Shown here piece after piece: positions 34,031 to 42,613 of a DNA stretch of 64,000 bases. Source of the DNA: DATAWK01 sp036267255 (GTDB lineage: Bacteria; Acidobacteriota; Terriglobia; Terriglobales; Acidobacteriaceae). The notes beneath the pieces are model-generated. The model made no database searches and was not told where the DNA came from. It worked only from the letters and a program-made list of their open reading frames with translations. Made by a program: the position numbers and the translations under genes. The first letter of the stretch is position 1; the number at the start of each line of letters is the position of its first letter. The stretch covers positions 62,001-126,000 of the forward strand of contig DATAWK010000053.1 in assembly GCA_036267255.1 (NCBI GenBank), in the 5' to 3' direction.

Positions 34031-35035
34031 ATGTCGAAGATTCCGGCAAAGGAGATCCGCCTTCAGTCACGTCCGCAGGGCGAGCCGACGCCAGACAATT
34101 TTGAGCTGGCCACGGTGGATCTGGCGGAACTGAAGAACGGGGAAGTCCTGGTACGCAATGCATATTTTTCCGTCGATCCCTACATGCGCGGGCGGATGAG
34201 CGATGCGAAATCCTATGTACCGCCGTTTGTCCTGGGCAAAGCGCTGGAGGGTGCTGCCATTGGGCAGGTGGTGCAGTCCCTGAATGCGGATTTTCCCGTG
34301 AGCACCTGGGTGCAGAGTCTTTACGGATGGCGCGATTACTACATTGCACCGGCGGGCCAGTTGCGCAAGATGGATGTGAGCCAGGCGCCGGCGTCGGCGT
34401 TTCTTGGCGTGCTGGGGCCGACGGGATTGACGGCGTGGGTGGGGTTGAATGACATTGCGCAGATCAAGGAAGGCGAGACGATCTTTGTTTCCGGTGCGGC
34501 GGGAGCGGTGGGCAGTGTGGTGTGTCAACTGGCGAAGCTGCGCGGCTGCCGCGTGATTGCCAGCGCGGGTACGGCGTCGAAGATCGCGTTTCTGAAGAAC
34601 GAAGTCAAGGTGGCTGCGGCTTTCAATTATCGCGATGCCGATGTGACCGCGCAGTTGCAGGCTGCGGCTCCGGAGGGACTGCATGTGTATTTTGACAATA
34701 CCGAAGGCCCACAGCTGGAGGCCGCGCTGGCAAGCATGCGGAATCATGGCCGCATTGTGTTGTGCGGGGCCATCTCCGGTTACAACACGCCGGTTCCGGG
34801 GCCACGCAACCTGGTCGTCGCCATTGGCAAGCGGCTGCGGCTGGAGGGCATGATTGTGGTGGACCATCTGCATCGGATGCCGCAGTTTTTAGCCGAGATG
34901 ATACCGCTGTTGCGTGCCGGGAAGCTGCTGCACCGCGAAACCATTGTGAATGGCCTGGAGAATGCGCCGGAGGCGTTTTTGGCTCTGCTGCGCAAAGGGG
35001 ACAGCCATATTGGCAAGCTGGTGATTCGCGTCTGA
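34031..35035 (+). CDS. NADP-dependent MDR-family reductase (prostaglandin reductase/CurA-like)
   Basis: A 334-residue medium-chain dehydrogenase/reductase without zinc. The N-terminal part carries NAYFSVDPYMRGRMSDAKSYVPPF, typical of leukotriene-B4 dehydrogenase / CurA enzymes that reduce alpha,beta-unsaturated ketones. The NADP-binding motif is VSGAAGAVGSVVCQLAKLRGCRVI. FDNTEGPQLEAALASMRNHGRIVLCGAISGYN is the family's substrate-loop region. I chose ATG 34031 since the preceding in-frame residues are not family-like. The gene probably detoxifies reactive enones, an inference from homologues. Confidence 0.92.
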   Translation: MSKIPAKEIRLQSRPQGEPTPDNFELATVDLAELKNGEVLVRNAYFSVDPYMRGRMSDAKSYVPPFVLGKALEGAAIGQVVQSLNADFPVSTWVQSLYGWRDYYIAPAGQLRKMDVSQAPASAFLGVLGPTGLTAWVGLNDIAQIKEGETIFVSGAAGAVGSVVCQLAKLRGCRVIASAGTASKIAFLKNEVKVAAAFNYRDADVTAQLQAAAPEGLHVYFDNTEGPQLEAALASMRNHGRIVLCGAISGYNTPVPGPRNLVVAIGKRLRLEGMIVVDHLHRMPQFLAEMIPLLRAGKLLHRETIVNGLENAPEAFLALLRKGDSHIGKLVIRV

Positions 35036-35117
35036 CAAGCTTTTCGCTGTATGCGATTTTCGATCGATGAGGAGCATGCAGCGGGAATTGATGTACCCGC
35101 AATTGCTGCGTGCTCGC

Positions 35118-35123
35118 TATACT
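35118..35123 (+). promoter_or_regulatory. -10 box 6 bases before the HIT gene start
   Basis: TATACT ends at 35123 and the ATG is at 35130, so transcription would begin at the start codon. No ribosome site fits between; the -35 is weak. Confidence 0.45.
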
Positions 35124-35129
35124 CCGCCT

Positions 35130-35696
35130 ATGGATATTTTGTGGACTCCGTGGCGCTATCAGTACGTCAGCACGGTGGATAGAGCTTCGCGTCAGGGTGT
35201 GCCTCCAGCGCTGTCAGCGTGGCCGGGCGATACACACTGCGTCTTCTGTAACCTGCTGGCGTCTACGGCGTACGCCGTGGAGCAGGGCATGCCGCAGCTC
35301 GAAGCAGACCAGGCGGCACACATTCTCTATCGTGGGCAGGATTGTTTCATTTGCCTGAATGCGTACCCGTACAACTCCGGCCACGTCATGATTCTTCCCT
35401 ACGAACATGTCGATGAATTAGGCAAGCTGGCTGCGCCGGCGGCCACGGAAGTGATGGCTTTGGCGCAGAAGCTGGAACGCACGTTCCAGCGCATTTATCA
35501 CCCCCACGGGATCAACATGGGCATGAACCTGGGGAAGGCGGCCGGCGCCGGAGTGGAAGGGCATTTGCATCTGCATATGCTGCCGCGCTGGGCAGGCGAT
35601 ACCAACTTTATGACGGTGACGGGAGAGACGCGCGTGCTGCCGGAGACGCTGGACGTTACCGATGTGCGGTTGCGCGAAGCGCTGGCGCGGGATTAA
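35130..35696 (+). CDS. HIT-family hydrolase (Ap4A/Fhit-like)
   Basis: A 188-residue histidine-triad protein. The nucleotide-binding HxHxHxx motif is GHLHLHMLPRW; NSGHVMILPYEHVDEL and CIFCNLL-like CVFCNLL (Cys pair) lie before it. The length and the N-terminal WTPWRYQYVS block match the bacterial Ap4A phosphorylase/hydrolase-like HIT group often called FHIT-type. These enzymes cut diadenosine polyphosphates or other adenylyl compounds. The start is set by a TATACT box ending 6 bases before ATG 35130. Confidence 0.93.
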   Translation: MDILWTPWRYQYVSTVDRASRQGVPPALSAWPGDTHCVFCNLLASTAYAVEQGMPQLEADQAAHILYRGQDCFICLNAYPYNSGHVMILPYEHVDELGKLAAPAATEVMALAQKLERTFQRIYHPHGINMGMNLGKAAGAGVEGHLHLHMLPRWAGDTNFMTVTGETRVLPETLDVTDVRLREALARD

Positions 35697-35736
35697 GGAA
35701 AAGCGAGGCACGGGCGAGCGCCACGCGTGCTACACG

Positions 35737-36246
35737 CTAATGCGAGTTGGGGCTGATTTTACTGGCTTCAAAGCTGACGATCTGCCACGTTGTGCCTACG
35801 GAGTGGTAGACGCGCGTGTAGCGATACAGACCGCTGATATCCTGTCCGTCCCGCGTCCCGGCAACATCAACTTTGGAAACAACGACGACGGTGCTGCCGT
35901 AGACCCGGATCTTGCGGTCAGAAGATTCCATGCGGGTGAAGTGCATAGCGCCATCTTTATACGCCACAATGGCCTGGGCTTTCGTTTGCAGCGTGCCATC
36001 CGGAGTGATGCCGAGGTAGTCCTCTGACAGCATGCTGCCCATGACGGTCACATTGACCTGCAATTCTGCGTTGATCCATTTGTTTTCCAGCCGAGAGATG
36101 GCCTCGACCACCTCTTTGGGCTGATGGCGGTGAGGAAGTCCAGCATGTGCCGGAGGGGCCGCAATCACGAGAGAAAACAGAAGGGCAGTGCAGGTTGTCC
36201 AATGGCTGGGCGATCTACGGAGAAAGTGCCGCGAATGGGTCAGCAT
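35737..36246 (-). CDS. Secreted NTF2-like protein (DUF4440 type)
   Basis: A 169-residue exported protein: signal peptide from ATG 36246 (LLFSLVIAAPPAHAG, cleavage after AHA), then one SnoaL/NTF2 domain with VVEAISRLENKWINAELQVNV, SEDYLGITPDGTLQTKAQ and WQIVSFEASKI. DUF4440-type proteins occur widely with unclear tasks (ligand binding or isomerase). An earlier in-frame start at 36288 would add 14 residues ahead of the signal peptide and is less likely. It runs convergent with the HIT gene, 40 bases apart. Confidence 0.8.
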   Translation of the reverse strand: MLTHSRHFLRRSPSHWTTCTALLFSLVIAAPPAHAGLPHRHQPKEVVEAISRLENKWINAELQVNVTVMGSMLSEDYLGITPDGTLQTKAQAIVAYKDGAMHFTRMESSDRKIRVYGSTVVVVSKVDVAGTRDGQDISGLYRYTRVYHSVGTTWQIVSFEASKISPNSH

Positions 36247-36344
36247 GGCCGTATACGGGATAGTAGTGTGCACAGACGCTGGAGTCAAAAGAAAATCAGT
36301 GAGTGGTCAGGGTGAAATTCAGCTTCCAATAAGTTCGATGCAGA

Positions 36345-36378
36345 CGGAAAAACAAATGGCAGCCTGGGCAGGCTGCCA
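36345..36378 (-). terminator. Terminator after the monooxygenase gene (minus strand)
   Basis: A perfect 9-bp stem (36357-36365 with 36370-36378) and a 4-base loop; on the minus strand it is followed by TTTGTTTTT. It separates the monooxygenase from the NTF2-like gene downstream. Confidence 0.88.
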
Positions 36379-36452
36379 TGGGGTGGATCGTTCCAGGATG
36401 TATGGCCACAGGATGTGTGGCCGGTTGGCAGGACTGAAGTGTTCCAGCAGGA

Positions 36453-36740
36453 TTATGCCAACGCGTTCAGATCTTCGGCGCTGCGTTCGCGCATCCATTG
36501 GTACAGACCGCCAATGGCGTGATCGTGGAAATGGGGAGAGGTGCGATGTGCCTCCAGGGCTGCCTTGTCACGATACTGTTCGTAAATTACGACAGTATTG
36601 GGATCGTCCGCCAGTTCATGGGGGATGTAGGTGACGCAGCCCGGCTCCTGGCGCGTGGCATCCGTTAGCTGACGCAGAGCTTCCGAGACCTGCTCGCGGT
36701 CTTCCGGGGCAAAACGCATTCGCACGGTAAATGAAATCAT
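36453..36740 (-). CDS. Antibiotic biosynthesis monooxygenase-type protein (ABM / YgiN-like)
   Basis: A 95-residue dimeric alpha/beta-barrel protein of the ABM fold: FTVRMRFAPEDREQVSEALRQLTDATRQEPGCVTYIPHEL and VVIYEQYRDKAALEAHRTSPHF are typical of YgiN-like quinol monooxygenases and related heme-degrading or sensor proteins. Cofactor-free in most members. The role here is unknown. GGAG lies upstream of ATG 36740. purA lies upstream on the same strand by 33 bases, so they may share a transcript. Confidence 0.9.
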   Translation of the reverse strand: MISFTVRMRFAPEDREQVSEALRQLTDATRQEPGCVTYIPHELADDPNTVVIYEQYRDKAALEAHRTSPHFHDHAIGGLYQWMRERSAEDLNALA

Positions 36741-36773
36741 GAGGCAGATACTCCTAAGGTAGGTCCAACAATT

Positions 36774-38096
36774 TCAATGGGAGGAGGCCATGGCCTGAAG
36801 AGCCGCAGCAAACTCCGGTAGCAGGATGGTCTGGTCGCGATCGGGTCCAGTCGAGATCATGCCGATGCGGGCACCGGATTCCGATTCCAGAAAATTGAGA
36901 TAATCTTTGGCCGCCTGGGGCAGCTTGTCCAGGTGGGTGATGTTTTCGGTCGACTGTCGCCAGCCTTTTCGATGTTCGTAAACCGGCTCGATGGACTCCA
37001 TGCCACGGACATCGGCAGGAACCGTATCGCTGAGTTTGCCGTCGATTTTGTAATGGGTGCAGACGGGAATGGATTCCAGCTCGTCGAGCACGTCCAGTTT
37101 GGTGACGACCAGCCATTCGGTACCGTTGACCTGGTTGGAGTAGCGAAGCATGGGCAGATCAATCCAGCCGCAGCGGCGCGGACGACCGGTGACGGCGCCG
37201 TACTCCTGTCCACGCGCTCGCAACAACTCGCCAGCGGCGTCGTGGATCTCGGTCGGGAAGGGACCTTCGCCGACGCGGGTGACGTAGGCCTTGGTGACGC
37301 CGATGACGGTGCCGATACGGGTGGGGCCAACGCCGGTTCCGATGGCCGCTCCGCCCGCCGTGGCAGAGGACGAGGTGACAAAGGGATAGGTGCCGTGGTC
37401 GATATCGAGCATGGTGCCTTGAGCACCTTCAAACATGATATTTTCACCCGCGCGCAGCGCGTCGTTCAGAAGCTGGGAGGTGTCGGCAATGTAAGGCTCG
37501 ATCAGGCCGGCAACGCGGGCATAATCCTCATACATCTTGTTCGCGTCCAGCGGGTCGGTACCGAAGAGCGCGTGCGCGATGGTGTTTTTTTCATGGCAGG
37601 CGTTCTGGATGTGGGTACGCAGCAGGGCCGTGTTGAGCATGTCGATGACGCGCAGGCCGCTGCGCTTCATCTTGTCTTCATAGGCGGGGCCGATGCCGCG
37701 GCTGGTGGTGCCGATCTTCATGCGTCCGGGGGCATTTTCCGCGGCCAGTTCGATCATGCGGTGATAGGGCAGAATGACATGGGCGCGGTTGGAAACAAAG
37801 AGCTTGCCGGAGACGTCCACGCCGACTTCGCGGAGACGTTCGACCTCCTTAAGAAAGGCCATCGGGTCCAGCACGACGCCGTTGCCGATGACGGCGCGAC
37901 AGTCGGGCCGCAGAACGCCGCAGGGAACCAGTTGCAATACAAATTTTTTGCCGCCGATGATGACGGTGTGTCCGGCATTGTGACCGCCTGCGTAACGCGC
38001 GACGATAGAGAACCGGTCCGCCAGGACATCGACAATCTTGCCTTTTCCTTCATCACCCCATTGGGCGCCTAGAACCACTGCTGTTTTGGCTTGCAT
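36774..38096 (-). CDS. purA: Adenylosuccinate synthetase
   Basis: PurA makes adenylosuccinate from IMP, Asp and GTP, the first committed step to AMP. The 440-residue product opens AKTAVVLGAQWGDEGKGK (catalytic Asp and P-loop, residues 14-20) and carries the catalytic His in GGHNAGHT. TTSRGIGPAYEDK, FEGAQGTMLDIDHGTYPFVTSS and TGRPRRCGWIDL are family blocks. I chose ATG 38096 over a GTG at 38138 because family N-termini begin a few residues before VVLGAQWGDEG. A GAGAGG lies just before the ATG. Confidence 0.97.
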   Translation of the reverse strand: MQAKTAVVLGAQWGDEGKGKIVDVLADRFSIVARYAGGHNAGHTVIIGGKKFVLQLVPCGVLRPDCRAVIGNGVVLDPMAFLKEVERLREVGVDVSGKLFVSNRAHVILPYHRMIELAAENAPGRMKIGTTSRGIGPAYEDKMKRSGLRVIDMLNTALLRTHIQNACHEKNTIAHALFGTDPLDANKMYEDYARVAGLIEPYIADTSQLLNDALRAGENIMFEGAQGTMLDIDHGTYPFVTSSSATAGGAAIGTGVGPTRIGTVIGVTKAYVTRVGEGPFPTEIHDAAGELLRARGQEYGAVTGRPRRCGWIDLPMLRYSNQVNGTEWLVVTKLDVLDELESIPVCTHYKIDGKLSDTVPADVRGMESIEPVYEHRKGWRQSTENITHLDKLPQAAKDYLNFLESESGARIGMISTGPDRDQTILLPEFAAALQAMASSH

Positions 38097-38223
38097 GCCT
38101 CTCTCGTCTTTCGATCCGGCGCACGTTTCCACCTCCACGCAATGGCGGCATTGCAGATGCGGTCAGCTTGTGCCGGGGATGGTGAACTTCGAGCTGACTC
38201 GAAGCACTCACAAGGTTTGATCC

Positions 38224-38229
38224 TATACT
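38224..38229 (+). promoter_or_regulatory. -10-like box upstream of mutM
   Basis: TATACT stands 69 bases before the mutM ATG; a usable -35 is not evident. It is a candidate promoter only. Confidence 0.3.
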
Positions 38230-38298
38230 ACCGAGTGCGCCCACGGAAGCGTGTGGCTTTCAATACGGAAAGATGGCCCGGGGAGGGCCGAAGCAAAG

Positions 38299-39147
38299 AT
38301 GCCAGAGTTGCCGGAGGTGGAGACGATTGCAGAGGGCGTGAACGCGCGGGTGCGCGGACGGAGGATCGTGTCGGCCTTCTTCGGCGCGAAGCCGGAGCCG
38401 CTGAAGTCCGCGCCTGAGGAGATGCTGCGGGCCCTGACGGATCGCACCATTCAGCGGGTGCGCCGGGTTGGAAAGCATATCGTTTTCGATTTGGCGGACA
38501 AACCGGGGTCACCGGTGCGCGCGCAATGGCTGGTGCATCTGGGGATGACCGGGCGGCTTCTGGTGGCGCAGCCGGAGATTCCGGTTGCGGCGCACACGCA
38601 CGCGATTTTGCAGCTGGAGGATCAGCGTGAGATTCGCTTTGTAGATCCACGCCGCTTTGGCCGGCTGTCCGTTCTCTGGCTGGATGCAAAAGGCGCGGCG
38701 AAATCTTCGAGCGAGGGCTTTGCCGGAACAGGACGCGAGCCGCTGACGATTTCTGAAGACGACTTTTACGATTTATTCCACAAGCGGCACGCGCCTATCA
38801 AGGCCATGCTGCTGAACCAGTCGCTGCTGCACGGGGTGGGCAACATCTATGCCGATGAAAGCCTGTTCCATGCGGGTGTTCGTCCCAAGCGGCAGGCCGC
38901 GCGGCTGACGCGAGCGGAATTGTTGCGGCTGCGCCAGGCATTGCAGCAGGTGCTGCGGAATGCCATCGCGCTGGGTGGGTCGTCGGTATCGGATTATGTG
39001 GATGCCGATGGGGCGCGCGGATTTTTTCAGCTGGAGCATCGCGTGTATATGCGTACGGGAGAACCGTGCCTGGTGTGCGGAACGCCGATTCGGCGTATTG
39101 TTCTGGCTGGGCGAGGCACGCATTATTGTCCGCAGTGCCAGCGGTAG
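38299..39147 (+). CDS. mutM: Formamidopyrimidine-DNA glycosylase
   Basis: MutM (Fpg) removes 8-oxoguanine and other oxidised purines from DNA. The N-terminus is exact for the family: MPELPEVETI, where Pro1 after Met removal is the nucleophile and Glu2 the acid. The middle has RFGRLSVLW and VGNIYADESLFHAGVRP. The C-terminal zinc finger is complete: CLVCGTPIRRIVLAGRGTHYCPQCQR in two halves (CxxC and CxxC). The product is 282 residues. ATG 38299 is fixed by the catalytic Pro. mutY, the partner enzyme for A:oxoG pairs, lies 11 kb away. Confidence 0.97.
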   Translation: MPELPEVETIAEGVNARVRGRRIVSAFFGAKPEPLKSAPEEMLRALTDRTIQRVRRVGKHIVFDLADKPGSPVRAQWLVHLGMTGRLLVAQPEIPVAAHTHAILQLEDQREIRFVDPRRFGRLSVLWLDAKGAAKSSSEGFAGTGREPLTISEDDFYDLFHKRHAPIKAMLLNQSLLHGVGNIYADESLFHAGVRPKRQAARLTRAELLRLRQALQQVLRNAIALGGSSVSDYVDADGARGFFQLEHRVYMRTGEPCLVCGTPIRRIVLAGRGTHYCPQCQR

Positions 39148-39220
39148 GGGAGTGTCCGGCATCGGCGAGTTTCCCGCTACACTGCTGGTGATGAAAAATT
39201 ACCTGTAAAGAGGAAAAGAT

Positions 39221-40237
39221 TTGGCGACGAAATTTTCGATTGGCGTGGATCTAGGCGGAACCAACCTGCGCGCTGCCGTCATGCAGGAACAGGGGACGCT
39301 CGCCGATTCCATCTCTCTGCGAACGCGGCTGGAAGATGGCCGCGATGCCGTGATTGCCGACCTGTGCGACGCCGTGGTTGCTCTGCAATCGCGACACGAT
39401 GCTACAGGAGTCTGCGTGGGCATCGGCATCGGAACGCCGGGACCGCTGGAGTTGCCGGAAGGGATTCTGCGACGGCCTCCGAATCTGCCGGGGTGGGATG
39501 GGTTTGCCGTTCGTGCGGCGATCGAAAGCAGACTGGGGCAGGCAATTCTGTTGGACAGCGATGCCAACCTGGCCGCGCTGGCGGAACTGCGTTTTGGAGC
39601 GGGCAAGCGGTTCGGCGTGGATGCGTTATGCATGCTGACGCTGGGTACGGGTGTCGGCAACGGGATTATTCTGCAGGGCCGTGTGTGGCAGGGCATGAGC
39701 GGGATGGCCGGCGAGGCCGGGCATGTGATGGTGGTGCCGGAGGGTGCGCCGTGCGGCTGTGGGAGCCGAGGCTGCCTGGAGCAATATGCTTCCGCAACCG
39801 CGCTGCGGAGGATGACGCTGGAGGCCGTGGGCGGCACAGAAGCCCGTGGCGGTTCGGCGCTGGCGCGGCTGGTGCGGGAAAATCCTGAGTTTCAGGCCAA
39901 GGACGTGGCCCTACTGGCGGAGGCGGGGGATGGGGAAGCGCAGGCCATCTTTACCGAGATGGGGCGCTGTATCGGCCTGACGCTGGCCGCCCTGGTCAAT
40001 ACGCTGAATCTTCCTTTGTATGTTGTGGGTGGGGGAAGCGCGGCGGCATGGCCGCTGTTTGCACCCGCTATGATGCAGGAGCTGCGGGTGCGTTCGTATG
40101 TGTATCGGGCGACGGCGCCGACCGCCGAGGAGCAGATGAGCCGAGATCGCCGCAAGACCCATGTGGTGGCAGCGGAACTGGGTGCAGAATCCGGCCTGTT
40201 GGGTGCGGCGGTGCTGCCCTGGGTGGAAAACGCATAG
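39221..40237 (+). CDS. ROK-family sugar kinase
   Basis: A 338-residue ROK protein, likely glucokinase or N-acetylsugar kinase. The ATP-binding phosphate motif SIGVDLGGTNLRAAV is at the N-terminus, VCVGIGIGTPGPLE and LLDSDANLAALAE follow, and the zinc-binding signature is GHVMVVPEGAPCGCGSRGCLEQYAS. No DNA-binding domain precedes the kinase, so it is an enzyme rather than a repressor. The start is a TTG at 39221 backed by AAGAGGAAAAGAT, a strong ribosome site; this is a rare TTG start with good support. TACACT further upstream (39178-39183) is the likely -10 box. Confidence 0.93.
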   Translation: MATKFSIGVDLGGTNLRAAVMQEQGTLADSISLRTRLEDGRDAVIADLCDAVVALQSRHDATGVCVGIGIGTPGPLELPEGILRRPPNLPGWDGFAVRAAIESRLGQAILLDSDANLAALAELRFGAGKRFGVDALCMLTLGTGVGNGIILQGRVWQGMSGMAGEAGHVMVVPEGAPCGCGSRGCLEQYASATALRRMTLEAVGGTEARGGSALARLVRENPEFQAKDVALLAEAGDGEAQAIFTEMGRCIGLTLAALVNTLNLPLYVVGGGSAAAWPLFAPAMMQELRVRSYVYRATAPTAEEQMSRDRRKTHVVAAELGAESGLLGAAVLPWVENA

Positions 40238-40318
40238 CCAGCCGGACAACGGAGCCTTTTGTGAAGGGATTCGGATGGCGCATTCTCGGAGTTCACTACG
40301 AAATTTCGGAACTGCCAG

Positions 40319-40362
40319 TAACATTTCTATGACTTTCTAGTTACATTTCTATGACTTTCTAG
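40319..40362. repeat. 22-bp tandem duplication
   Basis: The core ACATTTCTATGACTTTCTAG occurs at 40321-40340 and again at 40343-40362; the period is 22 bases with the two spacer bases variable. Confidence 0.9.
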
Positions 40363-40423
40363 ATACCTGCGACATTCGGCATGCGCTAAGTTGTTGATTT
40401 CAGGTATTCGCGCCTTCGGCACC

Positions 40424-40640
40424 TTGATTGCATACTAAGTTTGCGTATTCTAGCGAGGCATCTTCGCCCTACGGGGTGAAATCAGAATCGGATGGGTCGT
40501 GGCAAAGATCTGAAGCCACTGGTAGAAAGACACACGGCCCCCCAATCCGACATTAGAAAGACAGAAATAGGGCAGTTGCTAGGGTTAACCCAACCGGGAG
40601 GCCAGTGACCCCGTCTGCCTTGGTTCTTGATTGTTCCCAA
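40424..40640 (+). ncRNA. Candidate structured small RNA
   Basis: A promoter-like pair, TTGATT (40424-40429) - 16 bases - TATTCT (40446-40451), points to a start near 40457. From there AGGCA (40456-40460) can pair with TGCCT (40616-40620), and ACGGGGT (40471-40477) with ACCCCGT (40608-40614), closing a ~165-base domain. Inside, a bulged stem pairs 40489-40500 with 40533-40549, and CACTGG (40517-40522) can pair with CCAGTG (40602-40607), stacking on the outer stem. T-rich sequence follows after 40635. I do not recognise the RNA; it is not tmRNA, RNase P or SRP RNA by their signature sequences. Confidence 0.35.
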
Positions 40641-41328
40641 ATTTTGTTAGTTTTTCATTTCTTCTGGTTTTCATACGAGATTCTTCCGCGCAAGCCATCC
40701 ATCTCAAAAGTGCATTCCACCCCACGTTTATTTTGTCTTCGTTTGTCGAAGGCGATTTTGCGTGACTTCTGAGAATGTCGAACGAAGGATGTTGCACGGC
40801 AAACGAAAATTTTCCGGCAGCAGCATCGGACGAGCATCACAAAAGCAGGATGGATTTGCCGATGTATGGGGCTTTGGTTGCGTGGAAAACGATCGGTTTC
40901 TGAGATTGATTTCCGGGACTGGTTGCAGCGATTGATTTCGGGGTTGAGCCGGGCAAACGATGTGGACTTGCCCTCTTTGCCGACCCGGAGTAATATTCGA
41001 GTTGCCCATCATATTTGGCTGATGTCACAGGATTCCCAAGCAGTGTGGCTCGCCGATAACTTTAGAAGAGTGGACTCAAAAGAAGTGAGACGGTAACGAC
41101 TCCGGAGCGATGCAAGCGCTGAAGCCAAGTGCAGCACTCACAGAGGGTCGATAGCCTGAAGCGGAAGACCAGGGCATACGATGCCGCAGGTTCGCGCCGA
41201 CAGGCACCGAACGGAATATCCGCATGCGATAACACGAAGATTCCCGGCTGTGCGGGAGAAGACCACGGCGATGTAACGGCGTGGTCCGCTCCCATCGCTC
41301 AGCCTGCAAGTACCAAGGAAGTGTATTG

Positions 41329-42210
41329 ATGACAACCGAACCAACTCCGCCGCAGCAGGCGAATCCTAACCCAGCGTTTCGTCGTCGGCGTCGTAAGCGC
41401 AAGGGCACCTCGAACAATCCGCAGGCAGGCCAAGCCCAGCCGCAACCAGGACAAGCGCAAGCCGCCGGACAAGGACAGCCGGGACAGATGCAGGGCGCGC
41501 CCCGCGCCAACGGCAATCCTCACGGCCACAAGTCTGGCAAGAAGCGCTTTTTCAAGAAGCAATCGAATGGCTCCAACCCCGGCAACCAGCAACGGCGGAA
41601 CAAACAAGGGCGGCAGCCACGCACGTTTGTCGGGCCCATGGACCACAGCTATCGCGCCGCCAATGGAAACTATGCCGATGCGCCGCCCTCGACCATCGAG
41701 CTGCAGCGCGGCAACAGCAACGGAAATTTCAACGGCAACTATAACGGGCTGCCCAAAGATGATTTCGCCGGTACGGCAACACCGTTGGCCGCTGCGAGTG
41801 AGATGCCGACGCGCATCTACTGCTTTATCGACGACCTGTTCTTCCTGGCCAAGATCCAGGAGACGGCGCGCAAGCTGGGCGTGAAAGTGGCCTTCGTGAA
41901 GAACGACAAAGACATCGTCAAGCGGCTGGCTGAGGCACCCGATGCCGAGCGCCCGGCATTGATCGTTTTTGACCTGAACAACGTCAATGCCAAGCCACTG
42001 ACCCTGATCCCCAAACTGAAAGCCAAATTGAAGCGGACGGCCTCGGTGATTGGTTTTCTGTCGCACCTGCAGGGAGACCTGAAGGTGAAGGCGACTGAAG
42101 CCGGTTGCGATGTGGTGATGCCGCGGTCGGCGTTCTCACAGAACCTGCCGAATCTTCTACGCCGCTATGGGCTGGAAGAACAAGAGGAAACCGAGCGCGT
42201 GGAAGCGTAA
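41329..42210 (+). CDS. Disordered basic protein with a receiver-like C-terminal domain
   Basis: A 293-residue protein without signal peptide. Residues ~1-155 are disordered and rich in Gln, Asn, Gly, Pro and Arg/Lys (FRRRRRKRKGTSNN, KSGKKRFFKKQSNG), suggesting binding to nucleic acid. Residues ~160-285 form a compact alpha/beta domain like a response-regulator receiver: RIYCFIDDLFFLAKIQETARK (acidic pair), ALIVFDLNNVNA (strand 3 with Asp), then SVIGFLSHLQGDLKVKATEAGCD and VVMPRSAFSQNLP with Lys replaced by Arg or absent. No output domain is present. AAGGAAG precedes the ATG. I do not know a function. Confidence 0.7.
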   Translation: MTTEPTPPQQANPNPAFRRRRRKRKGTSNNPQAGQAQPQPGQAQAAGQGQPGQMQGAPRANGNPHGHKSGKKRFFKKQSNGSNPGNQQRRNKQGRQPRTFVGPMDHSYRAANGNYADAPPSTIELQRGNSNGNFNGNYNGLPKDDFAGTATPLAAASEMPTRIYCFIDDLFFLAKIQETARKLGVKVAFVKNDKDIVKRLAEAPDAERPALIVFDLNNVNAKPLTLIPKLKAKLKRTASVIGFLSHLQGDLKVKATEAGCDVVMPRSAFSQNLPNLLRRYGLEEQEETERVEA

Positions 42211-42238
42211 AGTTTCTGGTCCTCACTGCTGAAGGGAT

Positions 42239-42601
42239 TTATCCCGGGGGCCAGTGCATGGCGCGGCCGCCGAGCAGATGCAGATGCAGATGATCGACGG
42301 TCTGGCCGCCGTCGGCGCCCGTGTTGACAACGGTGCGGAATCCTTTCGACAAACCAAGCGACGCAGCCAGTTGTGTGGTGACCTGCAACAGATGGCCGAG
42401 CAGCGCGGCTTCTGCCGGAGAAGTTTCGGCCATGGACGCGATGTGTTGTTTGGGCACGACGAGCAGGTGCGTGGGCGCCTGCGGATTCAGGTCGTAGAAG
42501 GCGACAGCAAACTCATCTTCATACGCTTTTTTCGCGGGAATCTGGCCGCTGACAATTTTGCAGAAGATGCAATCGGTGTGGTTGCTGGCATGTCTGTCCA
42601 T
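42239..42601 (-). CDS. HIT-family protein (HinT)
   Basis: A 120-residue histidine-triad protein of the HinT branch. It starts with CIFCKIVSGQIPAKKAYEDEFAVAFYDLNPQAPTH and ends with DHLHLHLLGGRAMHWPPG, the exact HinT signature (HLHLHLLGGR). HinT proteins hydrolyse aminoacyl- or amine-linked AMP. It lies 12 bases downstream of the metallo-beta-lactamase gene on the same strand, so the two are likely one unit. It is the second HIT protein in the window and differs clearly from the one at 35130. Confidence 0.94.
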   Translation of the reverse strand: MDRHASNHTDCIFCKIVSGQIPAKKAYEDEFAVAFYDLNPQAPTHLLVVPKQHIASMAETSPAEAALLGHLLQVTTQLAASLGLSKGFRTVVNTGADGGQTVDHLHLHLLGGRAMHWPPG

Positions 42602-42613
42602 GATGCAATCGTC

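Larger units (their letters stand above)
40238..41328. other. Long gene-free region
   Basis: About 1.1 kb without a credible gene, the largest such gap in the window. It holds a 22-bp tandem duplication (40319-40362) and a possible structured RNA (40456-40640), both listed separately. From about 40640 to 41328 I see only AT-rich, non-coding-like sequence; short open frames on both strands lack start signals and family features. The last ~230 bases are probably leader of the following gene. Confidence 0.6.

Noticed and set aside
40585..40797. Minus-strand small open frame in the same region
   Set aside because: It overlaps the possible structured RNA, ends abruptly and shows no recognisable domain.
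40866..41096. Possible small gene in the long gene-free region
   Set aside because: No ribosome site, no homologous pattern and codon use unlike nearby genes.
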